NCBI RefSeq assembly: GCF_002310375.3
Contig: NZ_CP023315.3
Span: forward strand, 3,720,001 to 3,784,000
Source: Caulobacter vibrioides
GTDB taxonomy: Bacteria; Pseudomonadota; Alphaproteobacteria; Caulobacterales; Caulobacteraceae
Direction: 5' to 3'
DNA length: 64,000 bases
The position numbers were made by a program, and so were the translations under genes. Shown one piece after another: positions 1-9,144 of the stretch. Position 1 is the first letter of the stretch. The number at the start of each line of letters is the position of its first letter. The notes beneath the pieces were generated by a model, which ran no database searches, had not been told where the DNA came from, and was given only the letters and a program-made list of their open reading frames with translations.

Positions 1-419
1 TCCAGCGCGCCCTGCACCGTCGATTGCGGTTGCAGGGGGTGGATGTCCGAGAAGCCGGGCAGGCGCGCCATCTTCTCGTTCAGGCGCGGGTTGTGCTTCA
101 TCGTGCACGAGCCCAGCGGATACAGCGCCAGGTCGATGGCGTGGTTCTTTTGGCTGAGGCGCACGTAGTGGCGGACGGTCTCCGGCTCCGACAGGCCCGG
201 CAGGCCGATCGGCGCGTCGCGCAGCAGGCCAGCGAGGTCGCTGGACGGCGCGGCGGTGACGGGCGGCAGATCGACGCCGGTCTTGTTCCAGCCGTCCAGT
301 TCAAAGATCAGGGCCTCGTCCTGCAGCAGACCGCGAGCGCCGGTCAGGGTCTCGTGACCGTTGGCGGCGTCGTTGGCGGCTTCGGGACGCGTGGGGCGGC
401 CGACATTGTTCATGCTCAT
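1..419 (-). CDS. gcvPB: Glycine dehydrogenase (decarboxylating) subunit 2, N-terminal part
   Basis: This is the 5' end of the gene, which continues past the left edge. About 139 codons are present. The protein begins [18 protein letters not shown] and contains the family's [19 protein letters not shown] segment typical of the C-terminal half of P-protein. The PLP lysine would lie beyond the edge. P-protein decarboxylates glycine and passes the aminomethyl group to the GcvH lipoyl arm. The ATG overlaps the gcvPA stop as ATGA, so the two subunits of the split P-protein are probably translationally coupled. A second in-frame ATG lies two codons later. Confidence 0.93.
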   Translation of the reverse strand, partial: MSMNNVGRPTRPEAANDAANGHETLTGARGLLQDEALIFELDGWNKTGVDLPPVTAAPSSDLAGLLRDAPIGLPGLSEPETVRHYVRLSQKNHAIDLALYPLGSCTMKHNPRLNEKMARLPGFSDIHPLQPQSTVQGAL

Positions 420-1762
420 TGGGCGAACACCTTGGTCAGGGCCTTGGCGAAAACATTGATGTCGATATCGAGCGTGGTCTCGGTGGCAGCGACCAGCAAC
501 ACGTCGTCGAGGCCGGCCTTGGCGTCGAGGCGCGAGAACGGCACGCCGGCGATGACGCCGTGGGCGGCCAGGGTCTCGACGACCTCGGCGGCCTTGCCCG
601 GAACCTTGATGGCGAACTCGTTGAAGAAGCGGGGCGTGAGGATCTCGACGCCCGGCACGGCCTTCAGCGCGTCACGCAGGGCCAGGGCCTTCTGGTGGTT
701 GACCGCCGCCAGTTGGCGCAGGCCCGTCTCGCCCAACAGGCTCATATGGATCGAGAAGGCCAGGGCGCACAGGCCGCTGTTGGTGCAGATGTTGCTGGTG
801 GCCTTGTCGCGACGGATGTGCTGTTCGCGGGTCGACAGGGTCAGCACGAAGCCGCGCTTGCCGTCGGCGTCGACCGTCTCGCCGCACAGGCGGCCCGGCA
901 TCTGGCGGACGAACTTTTCCTTGCAGGCGAAGAGGCCGACATAGGGGCCGCCGAAGTTCAGGCCGTTGCCGATCGACTGGCCCTCGGCCACGGCGATGTC
1001 CGCGCCCATCTCGCCGGGCGACTTCAGCAGGCCAAACGAGACGGCTTCGGTGGTGACGACAATCAGCAGCGCGCCGGCGGCTTGCGCCGCCTCGGCGATC
1101 TTGCTCACGTCGGTGACCGTGCCGAACACGTTCGGGGTCTGGACGACAACGCAGGCGGTGTCGGCGTCGATGGCGGCGATCACCGCATCCTCGGCGTCGA
1201 CGGCGGCCGGCAGGGCCTGGGTGGCGACGCCGGCGGCGTGGGCCAGGGTCTCGATGGCGCCGACATAGTGCGGGTGCACGCCGCCCGACATCACCGCCTT
1301 GTTCCGGCGGGTGACGCGCTGGGCCATCATCACGGCCTCGGCCGCGCCGGTGGAGCCGTCATAGAGCGAGGCGTTGGCCACTTCCATGCCGGTCAGGGCC
1401 GCGACCTGGGTCTGGAACTCGAACAGGACCTGCAAGGTGCCCTGGGCGATTTCCGGCTGATACGGCGTGTAGCTGGTCAGGAACTCCGACCGCTGGATGA
1501 TGTGGTCGACCGTGGCCGGCACATGGTGGCGATAGGCGCCGGCGCCGCAGAAGAACGGCCCCTCCCCCGCGGCGCGATTGCGACGGGCCAGGCCCGCCAT
1601 CTCACGCTCGACGTCCAGTTCGCCGGCATGGTGCGGCAGGTCCACCGGCGCGTCGCGACGGGCCGAGACCGGCACGTCGACAAAGAGGTCGTTGATCGAC
1701 TTGACGCCGATCGCGCCGAGCATCTCGACGCGGTCTTCGGGGGTCAGGGGGAGGTAGCGCAT
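416..1762 (-). CDS. gcvPA: Glycine dehydrogenase (decarboxylating) subunit 1
   Basis: A 448-residue protein starting [19 protein letters not shown], the normal length for the N-terminal subunit of the two-subunit P-protein. Segments such as [20 protein letters not shown] and [20 protein letters not shown] are characteristic. With GcvPB it forms the heterotetrameric glycine decarboxylase. It is third in the gcvT-gcvH-gcvPA-gcvPB order. A 94-base mirror repeat separates it from gcvH, so transcription probably reads through that repeat. It overlaps gcvPB by 4 bp. Confidence 0.96.
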   Translation of the reverse strand: MRYLPLTPEDRVEMLGAIGVKSINDLFVDVPVSARRDAPVDLPHHAGELDVEREMAGLARRNRAAGEGPFFCGAGAYRHHVPATVDHIIQRSEFLTSYTPYQPEIAQGTLQVLFEFQTQVAALTGMEVANASLYDGSTGAAEAVMMAQRVTRRNKAVMSGGVHPHYVGAIETLAHAAGVATQALPAAVDAEDAVIAAIDADTACVVVQTPNVFGTVTDVSKIAEAAQAAGALLIVVTTEAVSFGLLKSPGEMGADIAVAEGQSIGNGLNFGGPYVGLFACKEKFVRQMPGRLCGETVDADGKRGFVLTLSTREQHIRRDKATSNICTNSGLCALAFSIHMSLLGETGLRQLAAVNHQKALALRDALKAVPGVEILTPRFFNEFAIKVPGKAAEVVETLAAHGVIAGVPFSRLDAKAGLDDVLLVAATETTLDIDINVFAKALTKVFAQ

Positions 1763-1780
1763 GTTTTTCGTACCTAGCTT

Positions 1781-1874
1781 GTCATCCCGGCCGGAGCGAA
1801 GCGGAGAGCCGGGACCGTGTGAAAGCGCTGCGCTTCCGGCGGTCCCGGATCGACCTGCGGTCGCCCGGGATGAC
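1781..1874. repeat. Intergenic mirror repeat, family A copy 1
   Basis: The element starts GTCATCCCGG and ends CCGGGATGAC, so its ends are perfect inverted copies. Inside, the left arm carries the GAGCGAAGCGGAGAGCCGGGA block. The same termini and arms recur at 16578-16679 and 38168-38262. It lies inside the gcv operon between gcvH and gcvPA. It could fold as a long hairpin in the mRNA. It carries no gene. Confidence 0.85.
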
Positions 1875-1880
1875 AGATTT

Positions 1881-2246
1881 CTACAGAGTGCCCAGGAAGG
1901 CTTCGTAGGCGTCGCGGTCCATCAGGGCGTCGACTTCAGCCGGGTTGGCGAGCTTGATCTTGGCGAACCAGCCGCCGCTTTCCGGCAGGGCGTTGACGGT
2001 TTCGGGCGCGCCGGCCAGCTCGCCGTTGCCCTCGATCACCTCGCCCGACACCGGGGCGTAAACGTCAGAGGCGGCCTTGACGCTCTCGACGACGGCCAGG
2101 CCTTCGCCCTGCTTGACGACCTTGCCCGCTTCTGGGGTCTCGACGAACACGACGTCGCCCAGCTGCTCGGCGGCGTAGGCGGTGATGCCGACCGTGGCCA
2201 CATCGCCCTCGACGATGACCCACTCGTGATCCTTGGTGAAACGCAT
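1881..2246 (-). CDS. gcvH: Glycine cleavage system H protein
   Basis: A 121-residue lipoyl carrier starting [10 protein letters not shown]. The lipoylation site is Lys57 in the segment [14 protein letters not shown]. The protein shuttles the aminomethyl intermediate from P-protein to GcvT and is then reoxidised by lipoamide dehydrogenase. Length and motif are full and intact. It lies 20 bp downstream of gcvT, clearly in the same transcript under the glycine riboswitch. Confidence 0.97.
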   Translation of the reverse strand: MRFTKDHEWVIVEGDVATVGITAYAAEQLGDVVFVETPEAGKVVKQGEGLAVVESVKAASDVYAPVSGEVIEGNGELAGAPETVNALPESGGWFAKIKLANPAEVDALMDRDAYEAFLGTL

Positions 2247-2266
2247 CTTAGGTGAGCCCCCTGAAA

Positions 2267-3394
2267 TTAGAGTTTGCGGACGTAACGGTTCGGAACGAAC
2301 GGGCTGGCCACCACCTCGGCGGCGGCCGGCTTGCCTCGGACGATGACCTTGAGCTTGGTCCCCACCGCCGCATAGGCGGGCGGGGCGAAACCGATGGCGA
2401 TCGGGACGCCGAGGCTGGGCGCGAAGCCGCCGCTGGTCACCTTGCCGATGACATTGCCTGCTTCGTCGGCGATCTCGGCGCCTTCGCGCGCCGGCGCGCC
2501 TTCCAGCACCTTCAGGTTCACACGGACGCGCGACAGCTCCCCGGCCAGTTCCTTGCCGATGCGGGCCGCGCCCAGATAGTCGCCGGCCTCGCGGCGCGAC
2601 TTGCCGACGGCGAAGTTCAGGCCCGCCTCGATCGGCGAGACGGTCTCGTCCAGGTCATGGCCATAGAGCGGCAGGCCGGCTTCCAGGCGCAGGCTGTCAC
2701 GCGCGCCCAGGCCGATCGGCTTGACCCGTTCATCGGCCAGCAGGGTGTTCCACACCCGCTCGGCGGCGTCGGCGGGCACCGAAATCTCGTAACCGTCCTC
2801 GCCGGTATAGCCCGAGCGCGAGATGATCGCATCGACGCCAAAGGCGCTCAGGGCGCGAGCGTCCATGAACACCATCTGCGCGGCTTCCGGCACATGGGCG
2901 GCCAGCACGGCGGCGGCCTCGGGGCCCTGCAACGCCAGCAGCGCGCAGTCTTCCAGGCGGGTCACGGAGGCTTCGCCGGCCAGTTCCCGAGCGATGATGG
3001 CGTAATCGTTATCCTTGCAGGCGCCGTTGACGACGACGAACAGGCCGTCTTCGTCCGGCCGAGCGGTCATCAGGTCATCGACGATGCCGCCGTCGGCGTT
3101 CAGCAGCACGCCATAGCGCTGCTTGCCGGCCTTCAGGCCCTGATAGTCGGCCGAGACGACCTTCTCGAAGCTCTTGGCCGGGTTCTCGCCCCGGATGCGG
3201 GCCTGGCCCATGTGCGAGACGTCGAACAGACCGGTGTGCTCGCGGGTCCAGAGATGCTCTTTCAGCACCCCGTCCTTGTACTGCACCGGCATGGAATAGC
3301 CCGCGAACGGAACCATACGCGCGCCCGCCGCCACATGGGCGTCGTAGAGCGGAGTCTTCTTCAGATCTTGATCGGACGAGTCTTGGCTGGACAA
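2267..3394 (-). CDS. gcvT: Glycine cleavage system T protein (aminomethyltransferase)
   Basis: A 375-residue protein. It has the folate-binding fold signatures [13 protein letters not shown] near residue 55 and the segment [13 protein letters not shown], where a conserved Asp supports catalysis. It transfers the methylene group from lipoyl-GcvH to tetrahydrofolate and releases ammonia. It is the first gene of the operon. The 5' leader of about 270 nt holds the tandem glycine riboswitch. The start [20 protein letters not shown] gives a short extra N-terminus compared with E. coli. Confidence 0.96.
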   Translation of the reverse strand: MSSQDSSDQDLKKTPLYDAHVAAGARMVPFAGYSMPVQYKDGVLKEHLWTREHTGLFDVSHMGQARIRGENPAKSFEKVVSADYQGLKAGKQRYGVLLNADGGIVDDLMTARPDEDGLFVVVNGACKDNDYAIIARELAGEASVTRLEDCALLALQGPEAAAVLAAHVPEAAQMVFMDARALSAFGVDAIISRSGYTGEDGYEISVPADAAERVWNTLLADERVKPIGLGARDSLRLEAGLPLYGHDLDETVSPIEAGLNFAVGKSRREAGDYLGAARIGKELAGELSRVRVNLKVLEGAPAREGAEIADEAGNVIGKVTSGGFAPSLGVPIAIGFAPPAYAAVGTKLKVIVRGKPAAAEVVASPFVPNRYVRKL

Positions 3395-3448
3395 GCGGGG
3401 CGGGCTCCAAGCGGGGACGGCGACGGGTCCGGCCTGACGCCGGCAAGT

Positions 3449-3655
3449 CGCCCCCGCTGTCCCTTTGGCCTGAGAGATTCCGGCCTCGCCCCTCCGCCGG
3501 ACGGGTTTGGCCTTGCTCCTTCGGCGAGCCCCTCCGGTGGAGAGACTGCTTTCCAGCGTTCCTAAACCCGCGCGGTCCTTTTGCCTGAGCGTTTCCGGGG
3601 CGGTTGCGCCTTCGGCCTCGGGATCGAATCCCGATGTCTCCCGCGAGGGTCGTGG
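3449..3655 (-). promoter_or_regulatory. Tandem glycine riboswitch (two aptamers)
   Basis: Read on the minus strand, two aptamers follow one another. The first (about 3655-3560) has GCGGGAGA, then GGCCGAAGGCGCAACC, and ends CGCTCAGGCAAAAGGACCGC. The second (about 3545-3449) has a GGAG-type start, GCCGAAGGAGCAAGGC, and ends TCTCAGGCCAAAGGGACAGC. These CCGAAGG-AGCAA and CTCAGGCAAAAGGAC cores are the glycine riboswitch consensus. It sits just before gcvT and would turn the operon on when glycine is high. Aptamer borders are approximate. Confidence 0.95.
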
Positions 3656-3743
3656 GCTCTTTGGGGGACGGGACGGGCGGAGTCAACGGCGGACGTCGGG
3701 GCTCGCCCGATGATTGCGAACAATACAGGAACATGCTCAAGTT

Positions 3744-3768
3744 TTGAGGTCGCATTCTGTGACCTCAA
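3744..3768. promoter_or_regulatory. Palindromic operator-like site upstream of the ORF6N gene
   Basis: The arms TTTGAGGTC (3743-3751) and GACCTCAAA (3761-3769) are perfect inverted copies nine bases apart, ending eight bases before the ATG. The 25-base core fits TTGAnnTCnCA-n3-TGTGAnnTCAA. The same layout recurs inside the gene at 3976-4000. Its position over the start region suggests repression, probably by the gene's own product. This is inference. Confidence 0.55.
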
Positions 3769-3777
3769 AGGGCGACC

Positions 3778-4581
3778 ATGACCAACCTTATCGACCCGAT
3801 CCACGCGCCGGCGCCACCTGCGGTGTTCGAAGTTCGCCGCCAATGGGTGGTCCTGGACGCCGATCTGGCCCGACTTTTCCAGGTGGAAACCAGAAACTTG
3901 AACCAGCAGGTTCAGCGGAATGCGCGGAAGTTCGAGGGGTTCGCCTTCAGGCTTTCCAACGAGGAGCGCGCGAACTTGACATCACAAAATGTGATTTCAA
4001 GTGACGGGCATGGCGGCCGGCGCCACCTGCCCTTTGCCTTCACCGAACACGGCGTCGTCATGGCCGCGACCGTCGTGAAATCCGAGCAGGCCATCACAGC
4101 CACGCGCCTTATCATCCGCGTTTTCGTCGAAGCGCGACGGAAGGCGCTGGACGGCAGCAACCTGCCCGGCCTGATGGACGCGCGGCGACTGCCCTCGCTG
4201 GAGGTCCAAACCCGCCTCACCCTCAGCGGAAAGCTGAACGACGCCCTGGGCCGGGTGCTGGACGCCATCGCAGACCCCGTCGCCCAGACCACTGTGCGCG
4301 ACGAGGCCCGCGTCCTGGCCGCAGAGGGTCTTGCAAGCCTCAAGGAACATCTCCGCACGGCCGGCGTGCAGAACGAGAAGACCCTGGCCGAGGTTCGCAA
4401 GCTGCTGGCCGAGGCCGAGGCGCTTGAGGCCGAGACCGCGCTGCGCGTGACCGAGACCCAGCATCGGCAGTTGGCCCTGCTGGCCAAGCAGCTACGACTG
4501 GTGCTGGTCGCCCAGCAGGCCCTCGACCGCGGCGGCGTCGAGGATCTGCTGGCCGTCTTGAAGGACCTGGAACGAAGCTAG
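3778..4581 (+). CDS. ORF6N domain-containing protein
   Basis: A 267-residue protein. Residues of about 15-105 match the ORF6N domain: VFEVRRQWVVLDADLARLF, then NQQVQRNARKFEGFAFRLS, then GGRRHLPFAFTEHGVVMAAT. ORF6N is a DNA-binding domain first described in phage and large DNA virus proteins and also common as single chromosomal genes. Residues of about 185-265 are rich in Ala, Leu, Glu and Arg and probably form a coiled coil. There are no phage genes nearby. It diverges from the gcv operon and its stop overlaps the stop of the convergent metalloprotease by 4 bp. The role is unknown; a self-regulating DNA-binding protein is plausible. Confidence 0.85.
   Translation: MTNLIDPIHAPAPPAVFEVRRQWVVLDADLARLFQVETRNLNQQVQRNARKFEGFAFRLSNEERANLTSQNVISSDGHGGRRHLPFAFTEHGVVMAATVVKSEQAITATRLIIRVFVEARRKALDGSNLPGLMDARRLPSLEVQTRLTLSGKLNDALGRVLDAIADPVAQTTVRDEARVLAAEGLASLKEHLRTAGVQNEKTLAEVRKLLAEAEALEAETALRVTETQHRQLALLAKQLRLVLVAQQALDRGGVEDLLAVLKDLERS
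3976..4000. promoter_or_regulatory. Intragenic palindrome matching the upstream operator
   Basis: Within the coding sequence, TTGACATCACA and TGTGATTTCAA form an inverted repeat around three A residues, extending to ACTTGA and TCAAGT at the outer ends. It matches the promoter palindrome at 17 of 25 positions with identical spacing, and the two centres are about 232 bp apart. It encodes the conserved LTSQNVIS stretch, so protein constraint may explain part of it. See the finding. Confidence 0.45.
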
Positions 4582-7097
4582 TTCGCCAGGATGTCCCCGA
4601 ACCAGTCCGTCTCGCCGATCGGCGGGCCGGGCGGGATGTCGACCTTGGCCTTGCCGCCTTCGACGAGGGCCGCCAGGCGTGCGCCGGTCTCGTCGGCGAC
4701 GATCCCGGCCAGGAACCGCGCCTGGGCGCGGTCGGCGCCGTCGGCGCCCGCCTTGGTCAGGCCCTTGCCCCAGTCGGCCAGGCGGGCGCGGATCACGGCG
4801 GCCGCGGTCGGCGACAGGGTCTTGTCGTTCAGGGCCTGGGCCAGGCTGACGACCAGACGTTGGCGCACGCGCCGGGCCAATTCGGCCTGACGCACGGAGG
4901 CCTTGCCGTCGAAGGCGACGGCGGCGAACGCCTTGTCCATCACGCCCTCGAGACCCAGTTGGGCCGGGTCGCGACGCTTGGCCTCGACCAGGCGGTTCAG
5001 GCGTGCGGGCGCAAACAGCGCGCTCCAGACCAAGTCCGCCGCCACCTCGGACGCGGCGGGCAGGTCGAAGACCGGGCCCTGGCCGAAGGTCTCGATGTCA
5101 TAGGCCTTGTCATTGCCCTGCGACTGGCCCGCATTCAGCACGTCCAGCGTCTTGTCGCCAAGGTCGAGCGCGGCGGGCGACAGGGTGCGCAGCAGGGCGT
5201 CGACGGCGGCGGCCTGCTGCGCGACCGGAACCACCTTGCTGGCCTCATGGCCGTCGCCCTCGGCGCCGTAGGTGAAGTCGATCCCGCCGACCAGCTTGGC
5301 GGTCGCGTCGACCTGGTAGCGATGGAAGATGTAGATCGGCACGACCACCCGGCGCAGGTCGGCGACCGATGCGCCCTTGGGCAGATTGCCGAGCCCGAAG
5401 CGGTCCAGCGCGACCTTGCGCACCGCCATCAGGTGATCCAGCTCGGCGACCGGATCGCTTCCGTTGTCCCAGACCGCGCCCAGCGGATGGGCCGTGTCGG
5501 CGCTGCGGGCGTCCTCGTCGGAGACATAGCGCAGACCGGCCGCCTGGCTCCTGTCGGCCTTGGCCTTGAGCCAGGCCTTCTCGTCGGCGCCGGCGGGCGC
5601 GGGGCTATACAGCCAGTCGATGGCGAACTTGTCCCAGGCCCCGAGACCCCGGCCATAGGCGTCGGTGAAGTCCAGCTTGCCGTCCTTCAGCGCGATCTTG
5701 GGCGCCGGATAGTCCATCACCGAGGCGCGGTCGCCATAGGTGCTGGCGGCGAAATTGTGCTGCAGGCCGATCGAGTGGCCGATCTCGTGGGTGGCCAGCT
5801 GGCGAAGGCGGGCCAGCGAGATCTCGATCGGGTCGTTGGGCCCGCCCTTGCCGGTGGCGTCGGCGCCGGCCAGGCCCTCGAAGATCAAGCGGTCCTGGCG
5901 AATGCGCTGCGAGCCCAGCAGCACGTCGCCCTTGATGATCTCGCCGGTGCGCGGATCGACCACCGCGTGGCCGTAGGACCAGCCGCGCGTCTGGCGGTGC
6001 ACCCAGTTGACGACGCTGTAGCGCGCATCCAGCGGGCTGACCCCTTCGGGCAGAACCTCGACCTTGAAGGCGTCGATGAAGCCGGCCGCGTCGAAGGCCT
6101 GCGCCCACCAGCGCGCGCCATCCATCAGGGCCGAGCGCACGGGTTCAGGCGCGGCGCGGTCGATATAGAACACGATCGGCGTCTTGACCGGCGAACGCGC
6201 GGCGGTCGGGTCGGTCTTTTCCAGCCGGAAGCGGTGGACGAGGCGATGCACAAGCGGCTCGTCCAGCGGCGCGGAATAGTCAGCCACCGTATGGTCGATC
6301 ACGCCGACGCGCGGATCGTTCTGGCGCGGCTGATAGCCGGGCTCGGGCAAGGCGACCAACGAGTGGTGCAGAACCAGCGTGACGTTGCGCGGATCCGGCA
6401 CGATGCCACGCACCTCCGACCCCGGCTCATCGCCGACGAACGTCTGGACGGCCTCCAGCTCGATGTTCTTGGGGAAAGCGTTCACCGCGCCGGTGTCGGC
6501 GTAGGACAGGCCATCGTTCAGGCGGAAATCGCCTTGCTTGCTACGCTTGAGCGTCCTGGCGACACCTTGGGCGTCACGGGTCAGGAACGCGGTCACGTCG
6601 ACCAGCAGGCCACCGTCCGGCCCCTCGGCCTCGATCGCATTGGACCAGACGCTCGAGATCGGGAACGACTCGGCCACCGCCTGGCGCTCATCGGCCGAGC
6701 CGCGCGCGGCCGAGAACCCCCAGTTCTCGAACTGCGCCACGACCTTGCCGCCCACCTTGCGGAAGGCGATGATCTGGGTGTCGCCGGGCGCGGAGCGATC
6801 CAAACCCGTCGGGTTCGAGCCAAGGCCGGCGCGCAAGTAGGTCTGGTAAAGGTAGCGCCCCGCGACGCCGTCGGCGCCAGGCTTGGGCAGCAGCAGCAGA
6901 ATCCGGCCGTCCTTCTTGTCGACGAACACCGGGACCAAGCCGTCCTTCCGCTCCAGCCCGGCCGTGGCCTCGGCGAACTTGTCGACGCTCTTGGTCGAAG
7001 CCTTCGCGGCGGGCGCCTTCTGAATCGCCGCCGCGGGCGTGACCATGGCCAGCGCACACGCGCTGGCCATCAGCGAAACGATAAAATGCTTACCCAT
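4578..7097 (-). CDS. Exported zinc-dependent metalloprotease (DUF5117-type)
   Basis: An 839-residue protein. The start at 7097 gives MGKHFIVSLMASACALAMVT followed by PAAA, a Sec signal peptide, with GAGGGG just upstream; a start nine codons earlier would bury this signal. The zinc motif HEIGHSIGLQHN (HExxHxxGxxH) lies about halfway through, near residue 445, with a Met-turn-like SVMDYPAP segment after it. This arrangement fits the large periplasmic metalloproteases with DUF5117 and DUF5118 domains. The substrate is unknown. It is divergent from the chemoreceptor gene. Confidence 0.88.
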   Translation of the reverse strand: MGKHFIVSLMASACALAMVTPAAAIQKAPAAKASTKSVDKFAEATAGLERKDGLVPVFVDKKDGRILLLLPKPGADGVAGRYLYQTYLRAGLGSNPTGLDRSAPGDTQIIAFRKVGGKVVAQFENWGFSAARGSADERQAVAESFPISSVWSNAIEAEGPDGGLLVDVTAFLTRDAQGVARTLKRSKQGDFRLNDGLSYADTGAVNAFPKNIELEAVQTFVGDEPGSEVRGIVPDPRNVTLVLHHSLVALPEPGYQPRQNDPRVGVIDHTVADYSAPLDEPLVHRLVHRFRLEKTDPTAARSPVKTPIVFYIDRAAPEPVRSALMDGARWWAQAFDAAGFIDAFKVEVLPEGVSPLDARYSVVNWVHRQTRGWSYGHAVVDPRTGEIIKGDVLLGSQRIRQDRLIFEGLAGADATGKGGPNDPIEISLARLRQLATHEIGHSIGLQHNFAASTYGDRASVMDYPAPKIALKDGKLDFTDAYGRGLGAWDKFAIDWLYSPAPAGADEKAWLKAKADRSQAAGLRYVSDEDARSADTAHPLGAVWDNGSDPVAELDHLMAVRKVALDRFGLGNLPKGASVADLRRVVVPIYIFHRYQVDATAKLVGGIDFTYGAEGDGHEASKVVPVAQQAAAVDALLRTLSPAALDLGDKTLDVLNAGQSQGNDKAYDIETFGQGPVFDLPAASEVAADLVWSALFAPARLNRLVEAKRRDPAQLGLEGVMDKAFAAVAFDGKASVRQAELARRVRQRLVVSLAQALNDKTLSPTAAAVIRARLADWGKGLTKAGADGADRAQARFLAGIVADETGARLAALVEGGKAKVDIPPGPPIGETDWFGDILAN

Positions 7098-7292
7098 GGT
7101 CCCCTCGCGCCCTCGACTCGCCACCGACTGTCCGGTCGGCCTGGCCGGAAATCAATCCACAAGACCAGACACCCGCATGTCGTGTTTCGCGAACGCGGGA
7201 CAATCCGCCGCAGGCCGAAATTAGGGTCTCATTTACCGCCACACGAACACGGTCAACGCGCAGTTCAAGCTTGACCATTCCACCTCCAGCCC

Positions 7293-9095
7293 ATGGTTCA
7301 AATGCTGCGCCTCAATGCGTTCCTGAAAGTCCTGACTGTCGCCCTGATGGTCGGCATGACGATCGCCATCGCCGCGGCGACCTTCGGCCTGCTGCATCTG
7401 CGGGTGGGCGGGCCGATCGCCAATCGCCAGGCCGCGGCCTTTGACCTCGTCGCCGACATCCTTCCGCCACCGGCCTATCTGGTGGAGAGCATGCTGGTGG
7501 TCGAGCAGGGCAGCCAGGATCCCAGCGCCGCCGAGGCCACCCTGGCCAAGCTGGCCGCGCTTCGCGCCGACTATGAAACCCGCATCGCCTACTGGCGAAA
7601 GTCGGAGATTCCCGAGGACGCCAAGGCTTCGCTCGCGCGTCTGGATGAGCATGGTCGCGCGTTCTGGCGCGAGTTGGACCAGACCTACGCGCCGGCCCTG
7701 AAATCGGGCGACGTGATCGCGGTCAACATGGCCGCCGCCAAGTTGGATGGACACTACCGCCGGCACCGCGTCGGCGTGGACGAATTGACAGCGAAGGCGC
7801 GGTCCATGGTGGCCGACGCGGCCAATGAGTCACATAGCGCCTCCCTCACCGTGTTCGCGGGCTTGGGCGTGGTGGCGATCGCCATGCTGGGGATGATCCT
7901 TCTGGGCGTCGGCGCGCTGCGTAAGCGGATTATCGATCCGCTGGCGCGCATGACCGCCTATATGGGCCGGCTCGCCGAGGGCGATTACTCGCAAGAACCG
8001 CCGATGCGCGAACGCAAGGACGAGGTCGGCGACATGGCCGCCGCCGTTTCGGTGTTCCGCGCCGCAGCGATCGAACGTCGACAGGCCGTCCAGCAGGAGA
8101 AGGATCGCGAGGCGGCGGCGCGCGAGGAGGCCTTCGCAGCGGCGGAAGCCGAGGCCCGGGGCCGCCGTTCGTTCGTGGTCGACGCGCTCGACGAGGGCTT
8201 GCGCCGGCTGGCCCAGGGCGATCTGTCACAGCGGATCGACGCCGCGTTCCCCGAAGAGTTCGAACGCCTGCGTCGCAACTTCAACGACTCGATCGTCACG
8301 CTGCGCGACACTATCCACCAGGTCGTGTCCAGCGCCGGCGCCGTCGGCGGCGGCGCGCGGCAGATCACCGTGGCGGCCGACGACCTCGCGCGGCGCACCG
8401 AGCAGCAGGCCGCCGGGCTGGAACAGACCGCTGCGGCGCTCGACGAGGTGACGGCGACGATCAAGACGACCGCCATCAACGCCCGCACCGCCTACAATGA
8501 AGTGGCGCTCAGCCGCGACCTGATCGGCGCGTCCAGCGCCGTGGCCAGCGAGGCTGGGGTGGCGATGGAGCGGATCGACACCTCGTCGCGCAAGATCGGC
8601 CAGATCATCACCGTGGTGGACGAAATCGCCTTCCAGACCAATCTGCTGGCGCTCAACGCCGGGGTCGAGGCCGCCCGCGCGGGCGAGGCCGGTCGCGGCT
8701 TCGCGGTCGTAGCCATGGAGGTGCGGGCCCTAGCCCAGCGCTCGGCCGACGCCGCCAAGGAAATCAAGACCCTGGTCGAGGAGGCCAGCCGTAGCGTCGA
8801 GAACGGCGTGGAGCTGGTCGGCCGGGTCGGCGACGAGCTCACCGGCGTCGTCGCCCAGTTCGGCAAGATCCAGACGCTCGTCGAGGGCATCGCCCAGGCG
8901 GCTCACGACCAGGCCACGGGCCTGGGCGAGGTCAACAGCGCCGTCAGCCAGATGGATCAGGTCACCCAGCAGAACGCCGCCATGGTCGAAGAGACCACGG
9001 CCGCCAGCCATAGCTTGACCAGTGAGGCCCGCCAGCTGGCGCAGCTGATGGAGCGGTTCCAGACCGAGGGCGGTGCGACGGTCCTCGCGGCGTAG
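7293..9095 (+). CDS. Methyl-accepting chemotaxis protein
   Basis: A 600-residue transmembrane receptor. TM1 is at about residues 10-36, followed by a periplasmic sensing region of about 145 residues, then TM2 at about 181-207. A HAMP domain follows, then a second HAMP-like stretch near 291-340 and the signalling domain at about 400-580. The hairpin tip reads EIAFQTNLLALNAGVEAARA then GEAGRGFAVVAMEVRALAQ, the CheA/CheW contact region. The C-terminus ends GGATVLAA with no NWETF-type pentapeptide for CheR/CheB docking. The ligand cannot be inferred. The ribosome-binding site is weak, and Met4 is an alternative start. Confidence 0.94.
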   Translation: MVQMLRLNAFLKVLTVALMVGMTIAIAAATFGLLHLRVGGPIANRQAAAFDLVADILPPPAYLVESMLVVEQGSQDPSAAEATLAKLAALRADYETRIAYWRKSEIPEDAKASLARLDEHGRAFWRELDQTYAPALKSGDVIAVNMAAAKLDGHYRRHRVGVDELTAKARSMVADAANESHSASLTVFAGLGVVAIAMLGMILLGVGALRKRIIDPLARMTAYMGRLAEGDYSQEPPMRERKDEVGDMAAAVSVFRAAAIERRQAVQQEKDREAAAREEAFAAAEAEARGRRSFVVDALDEGLRRLAQGDLSQRIDAAFPEEFERLRRNFNDSIVTLRDTIHQVVSSAGAVGGGARQITVAADDLARRTEQQAAGLEQTAAALDEVTATIKTTAINARTAYNEVALSRDLIGASSAVASEAGVAMERIDTSSRKIGQIITVVDEIAFQTNLLALNAGVEAARAGEAGRGFAVVAMEVRALAQRSADAAKEIKTLVEEASRSVENGVELVGRVGDELTGVVAQFGKIQTLVEGIAQAAHDQATGLGEVNSAVSQMDQVTQQNAAMVEETTAASHSLTSEARQLAQLMERFQTEGGATVLAA

Positions 9096-9144
9096 AACCC
9101 TTTAGCGTCGGATGGCTCCATCCAAACGCGACAGGCTCTAAGCC

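Noticed and set aside
419-1777. Long open frame of about 450 codons opposite gcvPA
   Set aside because: It is antisense to a clear gcvPA gene, composition is Gly/Arg/His-rich, and no domain is recognisable; high GC produces such frames.
3778-4581. Prophage remnant around the ORF6N gene
   Set aside because: No integrase, att-like repeats or other phage genes nearby; neighbours are core genes.
4860-7274. Long open frame of about 800 codons opposite the metalloprotease
   Set aside because: Antisense to the zinc protease with intact motifs; no recognised domain and unusual Arg/Gly content.
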